NCBI RefSeq assembly: GCF_014905175.1
Contig: NC_057792.1
Location: 5,022,001-5,086,000, forward strand
Reading direction: 5' to 3'
Origin: Aphidius gifuensis
Lineage: Eukaryota; Arthropoda; Insecta; Hymenoptera; Braconidae
DNA: 64,000 bases
Part shown: piece by piece, positions 13,801-25,201 of the stretch
How the letters are laid out: each line of letters starts with the position of its first letter
Position numbering within the stretch: position 1 is the first letter of the stretch
The notes under the pieces: generated by a model
The model's input: only the letters and a program-made list of their open reading frames with translations
Told to the model about the DNA's origin: nothing
Database searches by the model: none
Translations under genes and position numbers: made by a program

Positions 13801-16800
13801 GTTAAAATAACTGATAATATTCACAGTGATAACATGAAAAACTAAAGGAAAAAAAATAATTTTTTTATTTATTTATTATAATAGCCTTGACTGCGAGGCA
13901 CAGTTTAAACAAATGACATTGTTTGACATTTAAATATTATCAATTCTAATTTGTTAAACGAACTGATAACAAAAAAAAAATTAAAAGAAAACTTTGAATT
14001 TCTTGGTTTTACCATTAAATAAATAAATAAATAAAGCTTGTGTTAAATTTTATAAAGCTAAACTTGACAAAGAAAATATTTCAAATTGAGTTTTAATATA
14101 ATGCTATTTAACAATTAAAAAAATTAAAAAAATGTAACATGTGTTTATAAAAATTACACATGGATCACGTCATGACTGTTTTAGCCAGATGATTCATGAT
14201 GATTCCTGATGGACAAGACACCACGATTGTACACTTAATATTCAAATTATCTCTCTCATTTTCTCATAAAAATACTATTTATTTAACAATATAAATATCA
14301 ATATAGAATAAACAAAAAATAAATAAAAATCTTATTGATAAATATATTATTTAAAATCAATATCTTTTTTTTTTTTTTTTATTGAATTTATTATTATTTA
14401 TTGTTTGACAAAATAAATCCGGGTAACACACACCAAGTGACCTTGCTTACAATGTTATTTATCAAAAAAAAATTTATATATAAAAATGAAAAAAAATAGT
14501 ACCGCATGGAATCTTAACATCATGAAGTTGATATTGTCCTCCATACATTCTTACCAAGACTGGTTTTTAAATTTTTAAAAAATTTTATCGCACATTGTAA
14601 ATTCCTGGTATTTTATTGTTCAACTTAATTTTTTTTTTAAAAAATGTTTTTTAAAATTTATTTACAATATTATTATTATTATTTTTTACCTTTTGTTATG
14701 TTTTGCAAGACACGAGGTTAATATACACAACAATGCCGATAATATTACCTGCACAGGTGAATAATGAACCCATTCTGAGATTGCTCTTTTTTTTTATTAG
14801 CTAAAAAAAAAAATCTCCCGACAATAATAAATTTTGTTTTTATATTTTAAATTAAAGTTATTGTTCTATTGACTTTTGAGCTTTTTTTTTTTTTATTAAC
14901 TGACATTTATTAATATCTTTTTTGTTATTTATAAAATATATTTTTGATATTTATTTTTTTTGAGTATATTTTTTAGAGAAGATCATTGAACCTTGTAGGG
15001 TTAGTTCGAAGGTCAGATTAACATTATCCTCAAGGTATTAAATAAAAAATAAATAAAAAAAAAAATTACAAGAACTATGCTTCTGCATTGGAGTATAGAT
15101 TGTGAGCGTGCGATCGACTAGGTCGATACGCAAATTCAATAGTCAACGACCCGGTATTAAAGTCAAATGTCTTCGTGCAACAAGCTACCATACATTTTCA
15201 ATAATTTTTTTTTTTTAATTTAATTTATTTATATTTTCTCCAAGATAAATAACACAAAAAAAAAAATCTATTTAAACTAGTCTTTATTTTGATTTTCTTT
15301 CGTATAGTAAAATTTCATTTCCCATGGTTTAATTTTACTTTTTTTTTTTTAATATACTTAACAAGTTTATTCAATGGGGTTGAGTAGTAAAATAGGGTTC
15401 ATATAAAAGGTTGAAATTATATATGAAACGTGACCAAGTACAAGTTATACTGATACAAGTTTTTATTTTTTTTTTTGTTTTTTTCTCAACGTTATATCCA
15501 ATCTTCATGATGAAGATAACGGATCTCAATATATATACAAATGAAAAAAAAAAATTTCTCAAGTTTTATATCAATTGGATTAGATCACCGTGACTTTGCT
15601 CTGAGAAATCATCTACAAGATCATATATTAAATAAACAAAAAAAAATATAAAATATATTGTTTCAAGTTTATTTTAGTATTTTTATTATAAAAAAAAAAA
15701 AAAAAGATTTTCTCCGTTATATTTTATATATGAAAAATATATTCAAGTACTAGGGTGTTTTATTTAATTTTTATTTTATTATTATTATTGTTAGTTTGAG
15801 TATTGTTGGTGTTGTTTCCTATGTCAATGTGAGAAAGGGGAATTGTTGAACCTTGGGGTTGTTGAGAGAGTCTCATGGATGGGGTGAAGTTGTGAGAGGT
15901 TATGGCCTCAATAACCCCAACTCAATTTAAAAATTCTATATATTGTATGTGTTATGGATAAATATGGTATTTCTTTTGCATCAGATACAAGGGTGAAGTA
16001 TTCAGTAAAATTATAATAATCATAAAAAGAAAGAAAAATATATTTTAAAAAGGGTCAGACAGTTTGGAACTTGCTTGAACTCGATACAGCTACTTCAACT
16101 TAAATTTCTCCTTCAGGCTATTTTTTTTTTCTTATATTTACTTATTGAAAAAAAAAAAAAAAAATAATAATAATTTTTATGTATTGTTAAAATGTACTTA
16201 AACAAATTAAATTGCTCAAGAAAATAAATACTTGGTAGTTATTTTAAAATTTTTATTTAATATAGAAAATCCACTTTTTTTATTGAAGAAAATGGTAATG
16301 TCGGTTTTATTATTATTATTTTTTTAAATTCAGAATAAATTTTCATAATTTTTTTATAATAAAAAAATGTGAAAAACAATAAAATTTCAATTTTAAAAGT
16401 ACATTACTGTGATATATAATTTTTAAATTTATTTTAAATTAAATATTATTTTAGAAAATTGAAAATATAATATTAAAGCTAAACCTCTGCACATTATAAA
16501 TTTTTGAATTAAAAAATAAAATTTAAACAATTTTGTAAAATAAAAGTATCAAATAATATTTTAATTTGTTTTTGTTTTAAAAAGTATTATTACCATTTCA
16601 CTGAGTTGTTTGTTCTCAAGTCAAAGTACTCATTCGCATTACATGTATTGTTCAAGTTTTGAATATACGCAAATACACGTGAAATTATTGCATACATATA
16701 CATGCACACATTCAATCTATGTGCAAGTGTGTATGTGATAAATTGGTAAATATAATTCTCTCCCTCAGTCGCGATACGCCTGAATAAATCCATTTGCCGA

Positions 16801-19800
16801 CTAAAAAGCGAGTAAAAGACTAGCCGACGTATATAAAACGCGTTGTATTGTAAATGTTGTAGACATAGTATTAACTATTAAGTGAGGGAGTTGAAAAGAA
16901 TTCAAAAGAGGGTTTATTTTTATTTTTTTTTTTCAACTTTATATACTCATCTTTATAATCGACATTACATAACAGCTAAATTTATTGTTTCGAAAATTTC
17001 ATAAAAACAAAAAACTTTGTACATTTTAAAATTTAAAAAAAATTAAAAAATAAGTGCATTTATAATATATTTTAAAATATGTATATTTTTTTTTTCATTA
17101 TCAAATTTATCATTTAAAAAATTATTCTCGACATATTACTCATAGTTTTGAGATTGCAACTTCCTCATCTGGAAAAACGAATGACTCATAAATGTTCTCA
17201 CTGAATATATGCGATAAAACAATATATTACGACTAAAAAAAAAAAATAAAATAATAATGATTACTATGTCGATTGTATAATGGTGCATTGAAAATTATAA
17301 AAGAGGCGGTTACAGAAAGAAGGCGTTACAAGATGAGTTTTCTTATAGCTGTCTATAACCAATTCAGCAACGCTTCACGGAAGTGAATTGCTATTTTATT
17401 TATTTATTATTATAAATAACAATCATAGCTTGATTGACATTTCAATAATTTTAAAATTAAAAAATAAACAATAATAATGATACAGCAATGCATATAATAA
17501 AATTATAAATATATATTTTCTGTCTTCTCTTTTTTTTTTTTTCCATTATTTATTTTGAGATGATGATGAGTATACTGAGAGAGATAATTAATTGTCTTCA
17601 GTGTAAAATATGACTGTTAAATGAAGAAAATAATATAAACCAAGATTTATGACATGTCGGATTGAAGTAATTGGTGTTTTACAGAAGTCACACCTACACT
17701 AAAAAATATTTACATGTCCTCGAACTTGGCAAAGGTTCAAAATACATATACTGATTATCATTTGCATGCTGCTTTTTTTTTTTTAAATTTAATTCTTTGC
17801 ATAAATGTATTGTTATGTATGCAACAATGACATACAAAAAAAAAAAAAAAACACTCATGACTGTGACATTAAAAAATATATTTTAACAAACTTTTTCCTG
17901 TGATTATATATTTAAATAAAAATGAGACTTTCAATTTGAATTTTTAAACTCAACTTTTATTCTCACATTGATAATTAAATGCTCAATTGTTATATCAATT
18001 TGAAAAATATAAATAAAAAATTATATTTGACTTGCGAAAAAAAATAAATAGAAATAAATTTTTTAATGTTTTAAAATAATACTTTAAATATCTTAATTTA
18101 AAATATTATTAAACAACATAATAATTAATATACTAGCTTGTATTTAAATTTTTAATTTTATACTACAAACTGATGATTATCTTTTTAATTATCATACTGT
18201 GTGTGTGTGTATAATAAATATTCTGACGCGTGTTTATGTTTATCCAACACAATCATCATTATTTTATTATCTAAATGAGTACGTAGGTATTATTGAAAGA
18301 TGAGTTGCATATTTCATAATAACAATCATTATTATATAAACAAATGTATCATTTATTATTGATATTTATTTGAGCAAAAGAAAAAAAAAAAAAAAAACAA
18401 ACACACATAAAATTGGATGATGATGAATCAAAGGTTGTTGCTCACCCTTGGCATCTAAAATCAAATTTTTGTATATGTGTAAGTGTATTTTTCTATTTAT
18501 TAATAGAACATCAGAGCTAAACCCCATATAGATGGCTCCATGATTCTGAATTTAGACTCTTTTTATAGCAAGTCTCTCCTTGCTCTTCTTCTTCTTCTTC
18601 TTTTTATTATATCTACTTCCTTTTTATTTTTCTTTCATCATGACAAATTTATTTGCACACAGAAAAAAGAATATATTCTATCGTTCGACAAATATAGGAA
18701 GAAAAAAAAAAAGATTGTTTTTTAAAATACCAAAAGTATCAAATATAATATTGACATGGCTAATTGATGAGATGGGCGTTGTCTTGACTTTTTCTTTTAT
18801 TTTTCGTCTGACATTTAAAAATTCTTTTGCCTTATATATATGAGACTCATTTATTTTGAGAAAATCGATTCAAGGAAAAATATGTCAAATTATATACGAG
18901 ATTCAATATTATTATTGATAAAAGTTTTTTTTTTTTTTTACTCATTATTTATGAGTGTTGTATATTGAGTCAGCAGAATATCCTCATTTGGTATAATACT
19001 TCCATTTGATTTTATTGGATATATTTTCGAAGATACGATTATGTATAAACACAATTGTTGAATGAATAAAAAGTTTTTTCATTTAAAAATTCTCAATGAA
19101 TACAAGATAAATTCTAAATATAGAAGGTAGAGTCATTTAATCGTGTATTTTATTATTATATTTATATGTATTCTTTTATTTATTTTTTAACTTAATATTT
19201 ATGTGCCTCCCCATCATCATCATCATGACCAATCCCTTTTTTTTTTTTTGGTTCTATATATTGTTAGGGTTTTACTTGTCTAAATATTATTCATTATTAT
19301 TTTATAAATAATAATATAATTAGGGGAATTGTAACAACAACTCATGTGGATAATTTTAATTGCTAAACAATTCACCAACATCATAATGGTATTTCATTGT
19401 GAATGAGAGAAAAAGATAAATAAGCTAATCTCTCTCGAGGGAGAAATTCAACAGGGGAAATCAAATATCTCGCTGATTTTTAAACTAAAATTGATTTGGT
19501 AAATATTTTATTATTTATTAAAGAATGGAATTTATATTGCAGCTTTAATATTGAAAAAAAAAAAAATAGAAATAATTGAGATTAGTTGATAAAACTTGAT
19601 GGATAATTTAATTTTAATATTGTTTAATAATTAAAAAAATAATTTAACTAAATTAAATGGTTTTTTCTATTTTACTCCGAAATGATAAAAATATATTTAT
19701 TTAAATTTAAATATCTATATTTATAATATATTTAATTGTGTAAATAAATATATTTATTTATTCATTATTTTAATATTTTAAGCAAGATCATTGACCGTGT

Positions 19801-22766
19801 TAAATATACACACAACTATTGTGGTTTGACAACATTAATGTATATATAAATAAATGTACTGGGTGGGTGTTGTTAAATATTATATTCAATTTATTTGTAG
19901 ATGAATGTGTCGTGAAACTTGTCGAGCCATGAAAAACACCGCAATCGAGTTTTTATATATTATCAGACAGGACCTATCTTTCACCTATAAAATCAGTCAT
20001 CCTGTTTGTATTAAAATGGGAACACCCAACACACAAAATATTTCAATAAAATGTTCATCTAACATGGCGGTAGATTAAAATGCATAAAAATAAATAAAAA
20101 AAATATTTTTAAAAAAAAAAAAAAGAGATTTATAAAATCAAAATGTAAGGCACACACACGTTGACTCTTTCTTTTTTTATTTTTTCTTGAATTTATTTAT
20201 TTTTTTATTCCTTAGAGTGTGTGTCTCTTCTTCATGTAAAAATGCAATGGGTCCCCAAAAGAGACCATGAGAAGACTCCAAAACCAGCTGGATATATATT
20301 CAAAAAAAAAAAAAGTCCCAACCCACGAATAAATATATTTTTATTTTTCTTAGAAGTATGTTTTTTAATTCAAATTTTTTTTCATTTTTTTAAATCAAAT
20401 TTTTGTATATAAATTTGTGGGAGTTGATTACAGTTAAATATCTTTTTGAAATAATTTACTTTTTTATTATATCGAATATATTATTAGTATAATTTATACT
20501 GCTTGTTTTAATATTATTTTTGTTCAATATCTTCATAAAAATTATTTTGAAATATTTAAAATTTATCGACTGACAAACGTGCCAATCAATTCTTCACGTG
20601 CAATAAATAATAAATTTTCTTATTTTAATATTTAAAATATAAAAAACAAATTGCAATAAATGTCAAGCTGACAATTACTCCAAAAAATAAAAAATTATTT
20701 ATTCCATTAATTTCATTTTTTTTCTTATTAAAAATAAAATTAATTAAATATTTTTGTTGCACAATGATATTTTTTTTAACCAGGAAATAATTTTCATTAT
20801 TTCATAATAAATTCATAATTACGTTTGTAAAAAAAATCACAAATAATAATTGTATTTATATAAAAAAAAAAAAAAAAAATTTCAAATAAAAAAATTGTTC
20901 TACTGACTGATTTAATCGAAGCGTGAAGGACAGATGTTATCATATGACCTTGAATAACATACAAGCTTAAAAAATGCGTGAATAATTTAATAGCAAAAAA
21001 AAAAAACATTTTTTTAAATTAAAAATTAAAATAATAATTGCAAAAGAGCCATTGACTCTTGCCGGTGAAACTGGATCTTCAAGTAGTAGGCGCCTTTAAA
21101 CGCTTCAAAATAAATAAATATATATTTTGTTTTTTGTTAAATAATAATAAATAATGTTTTTTTTTTTTCTTAAATATAGGCTTTACGATTGATGTTGCGT
21201 GCAGTAAAATTATAATTTTACTTGTCCTTGTATTAATAATTAATTGTTGTTATTTTTTATAATTGTATTTATTTTAAATTAAAATTTATACAAAATATGT
21301 GATGATTACTTTTACGCGAAATATATATTTATTTATAAACAAATATTATTTAATAAATTTTTCAATGTTTATTGACCTTATTTAAAAAATAAATTTTTTT
21401 ATATATTTTTTAAACAAGGACATTGATAAATCAAAAAAAAAAAAAAAATTGTTGGATTCTTTGAGAATTTTAATCAGGCCAGAAAAACCATTTTTTATAT
21501 ATTTTTTTTTTTTTTAGTAAACAAAGTAAATTCCGATAGTGAAAATATTTAGCATTAAATTACCCAACTATCATATTCCAAGAAGACATTTAAACTGGCT
21601 AATAAATCAAAATAAATTAATTGTTATTATATTTATAAATGATTTAAGAAAAAAAATTTTTTTTAAATAATTTTTTTGATGCTGTTGAACGAGGCTAACA
21701 CGTTGATACAAATCAGAATGATGTGCACCAAGGTGAGCTATATAAACCGAATCACATTACACTTGGCATGTATTTTTTATTTTTATTTTTATTTTTCAAC
21801 ATGTATATACTAAAGTGTTTCTCATATATACATATATGTAATGACTTGTATATAAGGTGAAATCTGAGGTTGGCAAATATACATTCAAGTTGACTCTTGC
21901 AACTTCCAATTACGGTTAACCAGAGTGTTACCAAAAAAATAATAAATAAAATCAAAAAAAAAAAAATATCTCAAATTACTTAAATATATTATTAACAAAT
22001 AAATTCTCTCAAAAATAACATGAATTTTTTTTTATTATACAAATAAAATTTGTTAAAAAAAAAAAATCCTTAAAAATGTTTAATATCATTTTGATAGAAA
22101 AATTATTTATTACTTGGATTTTTATCCTGATAAATATTAAACTAATTGATAATTTAAAAAATTAAAAATCCAAAAAAATACACGAGTAATAAATTATTAC
22201 TAAAATAAGTATCTCTAAAAAAAAAAAAAAAAAAAAAAAGACTTACTAGGTACTAAATACATCATCCATTATATATTATATATTATAAACACGTATATAC
22301 AAAATAAAAAAAAAATAATAAAAACCTCGATATATCCCAACATAGATGGATAAAAAAATAAAATTTTTTTTCTTTCATATTCAAGTATAAATTATAATAA
22401 TAAAAATAAAAATAATAAAAAAATCTTGTGTATATTAAAGACTGTCTGATGATGGAATGTGTATATATGTTGAATATGTCATGTTGTCTATTGGTAAATA
22501 AATCATCAACTTACTAGAACTTTGGTGAAACGCCTTTCAAGCTCACCAGGATCAGGCATTGGTTGTCTTGGTACTGATCTAACACTGCCATTTCTTGTGT
22601 GTGGTCTACCAAGACTTCCCAATGATGATTGACAATTATTATTATTATATTGTTGTTGTTGTTGTATATTTTGTTGATTTGTTGTTTTAATACTATCACG
22701 TATTCCATTATCAACGCCATTGCTATCAATAGACGTTGATGCAAATCGACTATGTATTATTCCCAT
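1613..22766 (-). CDS. Frl: Formin-like protein (FRL/FMNL family), 11 coding exons
   Basis: Diaphanous-related formin that nucleates and elongates unbranched actin filaments at the cell cortex under Rho-family GTPase control. Coding exons, 5' to 3' on the minus strand: 22766-22515, 10027-9944, 6514-6428, 6254-6175, 6038-5899, 5813-5635, 5359-4967, 4877-3350, 3266-2992, 2906-2793, 1825-1613. All junctions are GT-AG and the phases join, giving about 1,114 residues, close to animal FMNL length. Domains: myristoylation-type N-terminus (MGIIHS), GBD/FH3 about 75-420, coiled coil about 425-515, FH1 with two runs of ten or more prolines about 564-628, FH2 about 632-1030, DAD about 1067-1100. The [12 protein letters not shown] and [13 protein letters not shown] segments and the DAD core [11 protein letters not shown] are typical of the FMNL subfamily rather than Dia or DAAM. 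The internal Met at 22766 was chosen over one six codons upstream because only it gives the Gly2 signal. Identification is very secure; exact splice sites are by eye. Confidence 0.96.
1826..2792 (-). other. Frl last intron
   Basis: A 967-base intron between exons 10 and 11. Mostly A/T runs, except a block of clearly higher GC at about 2325-2400 that is listed as a candidate alternative terminal exon. Confidence 0.75.
2324..2398 (-). CDS. Frl: Candidate alternative C-terminal exon of Frl (lacks DAD)
   Basis: Read from an AAG acceptor at 2399-2401, 24 codons and a TAA are open in the phase required by exon 10, reading [20 protein letters not shown] then ELRT. Using this exon would replace the DAD with an unrelated tail. 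The block is much richer in GC than the surrounding intron. Against it, the upstream polypyrimidine tract is poor and the opposite strand is also open over most of the block. Inference; could equally be a conserved regulatory element. Confidence 0.3.
   Translation of the reverse strand, partial: SAKFCCNTNKTLLHRRLNELELRT
2793..2906 (-). CDS. Frl: Frl coding exon 10 (post-FH2 helix)
   Basis: Thirty-eight codons encoding the charged helix [20 protein letters not shown] through KLNQKKQQ, the basic region after FH2. Phase 0 on both sides, so either the DAD exon or the alternative end at 2324-2398 could follow in frame. Confidence 0.93.
2992..3266 (-). CDS. Frl: Frl coding exon 9 (end of FH2)
   Basis: The C-terminal FH2 helices, including [20 protein letters not shown] and the conserved ending [13 protein letters not shown]. 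Entry phase 1 fits the G left by exon 8; exit is phase 0 at GTATGT. Confidence 0.95.
3350..4877 (-). CDS. Frl: Frl coding exon 8 (coiled coil, FH1, most of FH2)
   Basis: The largest exon, 509 codons plus one base. It contains a heptad-rich coiled coil ([20 protein letters not shown]), a Ser/Thr linker, two long proline runs (FH1, profilin-binding) and the FH2 domain from [19 protein letters not shown]. It also carries the FH2 signature [20 protein letters not shown] followed by [12 protein letters not shown]. The entire FH1-FH2 core lacks introns here. Confidence 0.97.
4967..5359 (-). CDS. Frl: Frl coding exon 7 (FH3/DID)
   Basis: 131 codons, phase 0 on both sides. It holds the core of the armadillo-type FH3/DID region, e.g. 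[20 protein letters not shown] and the helix ending [13 protein letters not shown]. This face is expected to bind the DAD intramolecularly to keep the formin inactive. Confidence 0.95.
5635..5813 (-). CDS. Frl: Frl coding exon 6
   Basis: Encodes a linker and the next armadillo helix: [20 protein letters not shown] and [13 protein letters not shown]. Entry phase fits exon 5; exit is phase 0 at GTAAAT. Confidence 0.94.
5899..6038 (-). CDS. Frl: Frl coding exon 5
   Basis: Completes the split Glu and reads [20 protein letters not shown], a strongly conserved FMNL FH3 sequence, then a charged helix with [19 protein letters not shown]. It leaves in phase 1 at a GTAAGT donor. Confidence 0.94.
6175..6254 (-). 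CDS. Frl: Frl coding exon 4
   Basis: Eighty bases, entering in phase 0 and leaving in phase 2. It encodes [20 protein letters not shown] then LRTNHIE, matching the conserved LETSLRTNHIGW-type FMNL segment. Confidence 0.93.
6428..6514 (-). CDS. Frl: Frl coding exon 3
   Basis: Twenty-nine codons, phase 0 on both sides, beginning [20 protein letters not shown]. It continues the GBD/FH3 armadillo region. The acceptor is TTCTAG and the donor GTGAGT. Confidence 0.94.
6515..9943 (-). other. Frl intron 2 (3.4 kb)
   Basis: Long AT-rich intron with abundant A/T homopolymers. Three patches stand out by higher GC and CpG: about 6780-7110, 7836-7976 and 8925-9025. Near 9371 there is a short inverted repeat (AGGCG TTC CGCCT). 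No gene recognised. Confidence 0.6.
7836..7976. promoter_or_regulatory. CpG-rich island in Frl intron 2
   Basis: About 140 bases with a dozen or so CpG dinucleotides in an otherwise CpG-poor intron. The plus strand is open across it (part of a 115-codon frame starting in junk at 7653), but there is no recognisable protein and no clear splice-site pair. Could be an enhancer, a minor exon or an old insertion. Confidence 0.3.
9944..10027 (-). CDS. Frl: Frl coding exon 2
   Basis: Twenty-eight codons, phase 0 on both sides, reading [20 protein letters not shown] then KWDIICDQ. This is a highly conserved FMNL GBD segment. It sits alone between introns of 3.4 kb and 12.5 kb. Confidence 0.95.
10028..22514 (-). 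other. Frl intron 1 (12.5 kb)
   Basis: Very long first coding intron. AT-rich throughout, with GAT trinucleotide repeats at about 10996-11020 and several islands of higher GC: about 11490-11790, 12280-12370, 13350-13590, 15065-15190, 16590-16860, 17285-17395 and 21045-21110. The open frames here are short and look like chance. Long first introns of developmental genes often hold enhancers, so the islands are candidates only. Confidence 0.6.
11495..11790. promoter_or_regulatory. GC-rich, palindrome-bearing island in Frl intron 1
   Basis: About 300 bases with far higher GC and CpG than the flanks. It holds a perfect 12-bp palindrome ACAATCGATTGT at 11510-11521 set inside a longer imperfect one, and a near-perfect inverted repeat at 11684-11706 (GTGC-GTGAAA against TTTCAC-GCAC). 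I tested it for a tRNA: a B-box-like GGGTCGAGG is present, but no A box or cloverleaf. Possible conserved regulatory element. Confidence 0.35.
22515..22766 (-). CDS. Frl: Frl coding exon 1 (N-terminus)
   Basis: Encodes residues 1-84: MGIIHS, a Gln/Asn-rich low-complexity stretch, then [16 protein letters not shown], the conserved start of the FMNL GTPase-binding domain. The donor is CTA|GTAAGT, phase 0. G2 with Ser6 matches the N-myristoylation consensus, as in vertebrate FMNLs, so the protein is probably membrane-anchored. Confidence 0.93.
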
Positions 22767-23400
22767 TGTGTTAATAATTTCCAATGAAAAAATAATTAAT
22801 TATTATTAATTATAATACACATTTGAACATTTAAACACAACATTTACACTCAAGCACACACAGCTAAAGCAACAATTAATTATTAATATATATTTTTTTA
22901 ATTATTAACAAAACTTTTACTCTCACTTAATCACTGATTGACTCACTTTTTGACAAATGCTTCATCGGTTTCACACAATTTCTCCATTATTAAAAAAATT
23001 AATTTAATAACACTTGGTGCACTTTGAAAAACACAAAATAATGATAAATCATTTAACAGTATAAAAAAATATATTTATGTAATTATAAAAACACACAACA
23101 CACACATACACGTGATGAATTAACTTTTTTTTTTGTTAGATAATTATTATGGTGAATCTGGGAGATGTGGTGATAATGTTGATGATTCAATTGATGAAAA
23201 TGATGATGATTTTTGAGCAACAGGTACTGTGACGTCCATTGCAATTTTTGTTAATAATATTTATTTAAATAAAATTTTTTATTTATGTTTTTTTGTTGTT
23301 GTTTTTTGTTTTTTATGTTTATGTGCTACTGTGACAGGGGTATTAGACGATATTTACTTTTTATTTATAATACGAAAATGAGTAATAAAAAAATAGTTTT
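22767..23400 (-). other. Frl 5'UTR / upstream region
   Basis: Sequence upstream of the Frl start codon. AT-rich with CA/GT-rich stretches near 22850 and 23095. It probably contains the 5'UTR, with or without a small intron; I cannot fix the splice structure by eye. Confidence 0.5.
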
Positions 23401-23980
23401 TTATTTATTTATTTGATTAGATGACAAACTTTATAGATGCACACCAGCTGATGCTTTCGCGGCGTCTGCGACAATCTTTCGTTGCTCCGGTTGTCCCGGA
23501 TCGGGGGGATTAAGGGGAAATCATGAACATATTTTTTGTATATATGTATATACATATATATAAAATATTCACTGATTCATTCTTTATGTATTTATTCTAT
23601 CTGCGCGTGCGCTTTGCGTCAATTTATTTGAAAAAAAAAAAAAATTTTTATCAAACCTAGCGGTCAAAATATGAACTATGTTACCTGTCGATAAATTTAT
23701 CGACATATGAGTTTTTATTCTCACCGCTTGGAGCGCTACGATCGTTTTATAAATTGACGAAGACTTTCTCATGAAAAAAAATATTCTCAGTCTTTCTGAA
23801 AAAAATTTATAAAAGCGAAGACGCGCTCTTGTTGAGTGATTAATTATTAACAATAAATTGCGTTAATTAATTGTTAATTTATAATCAATCGATTCGTTTT
23901 TTCGTCGCGAATCTTTTGATATATAAATTATTGCTGGATACTGCTGATTTCACGAGATAACTTGAGATTACTGAAAGACG
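23400..23980. promoter_or_regulatory. Probable divergent promoter (Frl minus, ncRNA plus)
   Basis: A CpG-rich block at 23445-23515, which includes CGGATCGGGGGG, and further CpGs at 23595-23620 and 23700-23900. It lies between the 5' end of Frl (minus) and the first exon of a spliced plus-strand transcript. A perfect 20-bp palindrome, TGTCGATAAATTTATCGACA, lies at 23686-23705; its arms contain the CGATA core found in insect DREF/BEAF-32 promoter elements. Transcription start sites are inferred, not read. Confidence 0.5.
23686..23705. promoter_or_regulatory. Perfect 20-bp palindrome with two CGATA cores
   Basis: TGTCGATAAATTTATCGACA equals its own reverse complement. The two inverted CGATA motifs are what insect DREF/BEAF-32-type factors recognise. 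The position between two divergent transcription units suggests a shared promoter or boundary element. Confidence 0.5.
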
Positions 23981-23999
23981 CCAACAGACGCCGACATAA

Positions 24000-24318
24000 A
24001 TGCAATACAAAATGGCCGCAGGTAAATTATTATTATTATTTTTCAATTTGTTTTTGTTGTTGTATCAGTAAAATGGCTAAACACTAGGTCAATAATGAAA
24101 AATAAATTAATAATATTGTGAAAAAAATAGTAATTGTGAATGTGAGGTTAGGTTTTTTTGTCGTTGAAAATAATTTATAATTTTTGCAATAAATAAGTGT
24201 TAAATATGAAAAATTAATTTATAAAAATTATAAGAGGACAACAAATAAATATAATTAACATTATTTATTGTTTATAGGTGCAAAAAAAGGATGGCCAATA
24301 AATATATCTGAACGCTGA
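24000..24318 (+). CDS. Short ORF spanning exons 1-2 of the plus-strand transcript (20 codons)
   Basis: An ATG at 24000 reads through the 24021/24278 junction to a TGA at 24318, encoding 20 residues; a second in-frame ATG (24012) gives MAAGAKKGWPINISER. It only exists if the predicted intron is removed. It resembles no family I know and may be chance, or a translated small ORF in a long non-coding RNA. Confidence 0.2.
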
Positions 24319-24685
24319 GTCATTGACAATGAAAAATGACAGCAGGTAAATAATTATTATTAATTTTCAATTTCTTTTTGTTTTTTTAAGAAATATAAAA
24401 TTTTAAACAATAATTGAGAATTAATAAAATAGAAATAATGGTAAAAAAAAGATGAAAATGACAAATATGTGGTTAAATTTTCTTGTCGTTGAAAGTCATT
24501 TATATATTTTGCAATAAATAAATACAAAAAATCGTGAATTAGTATATAAAAATAATAATATAAATAATTGGGATAAAAAATGATATTAATTCATAGTTTT
24601 TTCACTTATAAAATTATCATTTTAATTGTAATATTTATTGTTTTATTTTAATGTTTATAGATACAGAAAAAGATTACCAAAAACC
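24010..24685 (+). repeat. Tandem duplication of an exon-intron unit (about 320 bp)
   Basis: Two diverged copies lie in tandem. Both have GCAG|GTAAAT followed by an ATT-repeat and TTTTCAATTT; both have TTGTCGTTGAAA near 24160 and 24483; both have TTTTGCAATAAATAA near 24184 and 24508; both end GTTTATAG followed by a similar exon start rich in AAAAAG and CCA. The duplicated unit therefore spans the donor, the intron and the next acceptor. Confidence 0.6.
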
Positions 24686-24739
24686 ATTTGGAAAATATTT
24701 TTGGACAAGAGACAAAAGTCTTGGCACTTGATTGATTAA
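24329..24739 (+). CDS. Short ORF spanning exons 2-3 of the plus-strand transcript (31 codons)
   Basis: An ATG at 24329 reads MKNDSR across the 24345/24661 junction to a TAA ending at 24739, giving a 31-residue Lys/Arg-rich peptide (RYRKRLPKTIWKIFLDKRQK). The product is unrecognised. It starts 11 bases after the stop of the preceding short ORF. Confidence 0.2.
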
Positions 24740-25201
24740 TAAATAATGGTGAATATATTTATTTTTATTAAATTCTTTTAATTATCCAAAATATTGCTAC
24801 AACAATTGTTTGTTTAAAATTACAGTGAGTTCGGAATATTAAAAGCTGGCCAGTACTGAGCATTAAGTTTTGTTTTAAACCAAGATGTAAAAGAATATAT
24901 CCAGTAACATGACAAACAAGACAGTCATATTGAATTAAAGTGAGTTTCAATAGGGTTTTTTAATTCAAATAGAAGTTGTACACATTGTTGATTGTATTTT
25001 AATTCTTTTTTGTATTTTTTTTTGTTGCTACAGAATGTTATTGTAACAATTGGAAGACTTGACACTTGAGTGGTGTTGTGTCAACAGACAGAGATAGAAG
25101 TTGAGTATAATTGTTGAGGAAGGATCCTGCTGTTTAATCATCACAATTATTAAAAAATCAAGTAACGAAAACTACGGTGATGATGCTGGTGGTGGTAAAA
25201 G

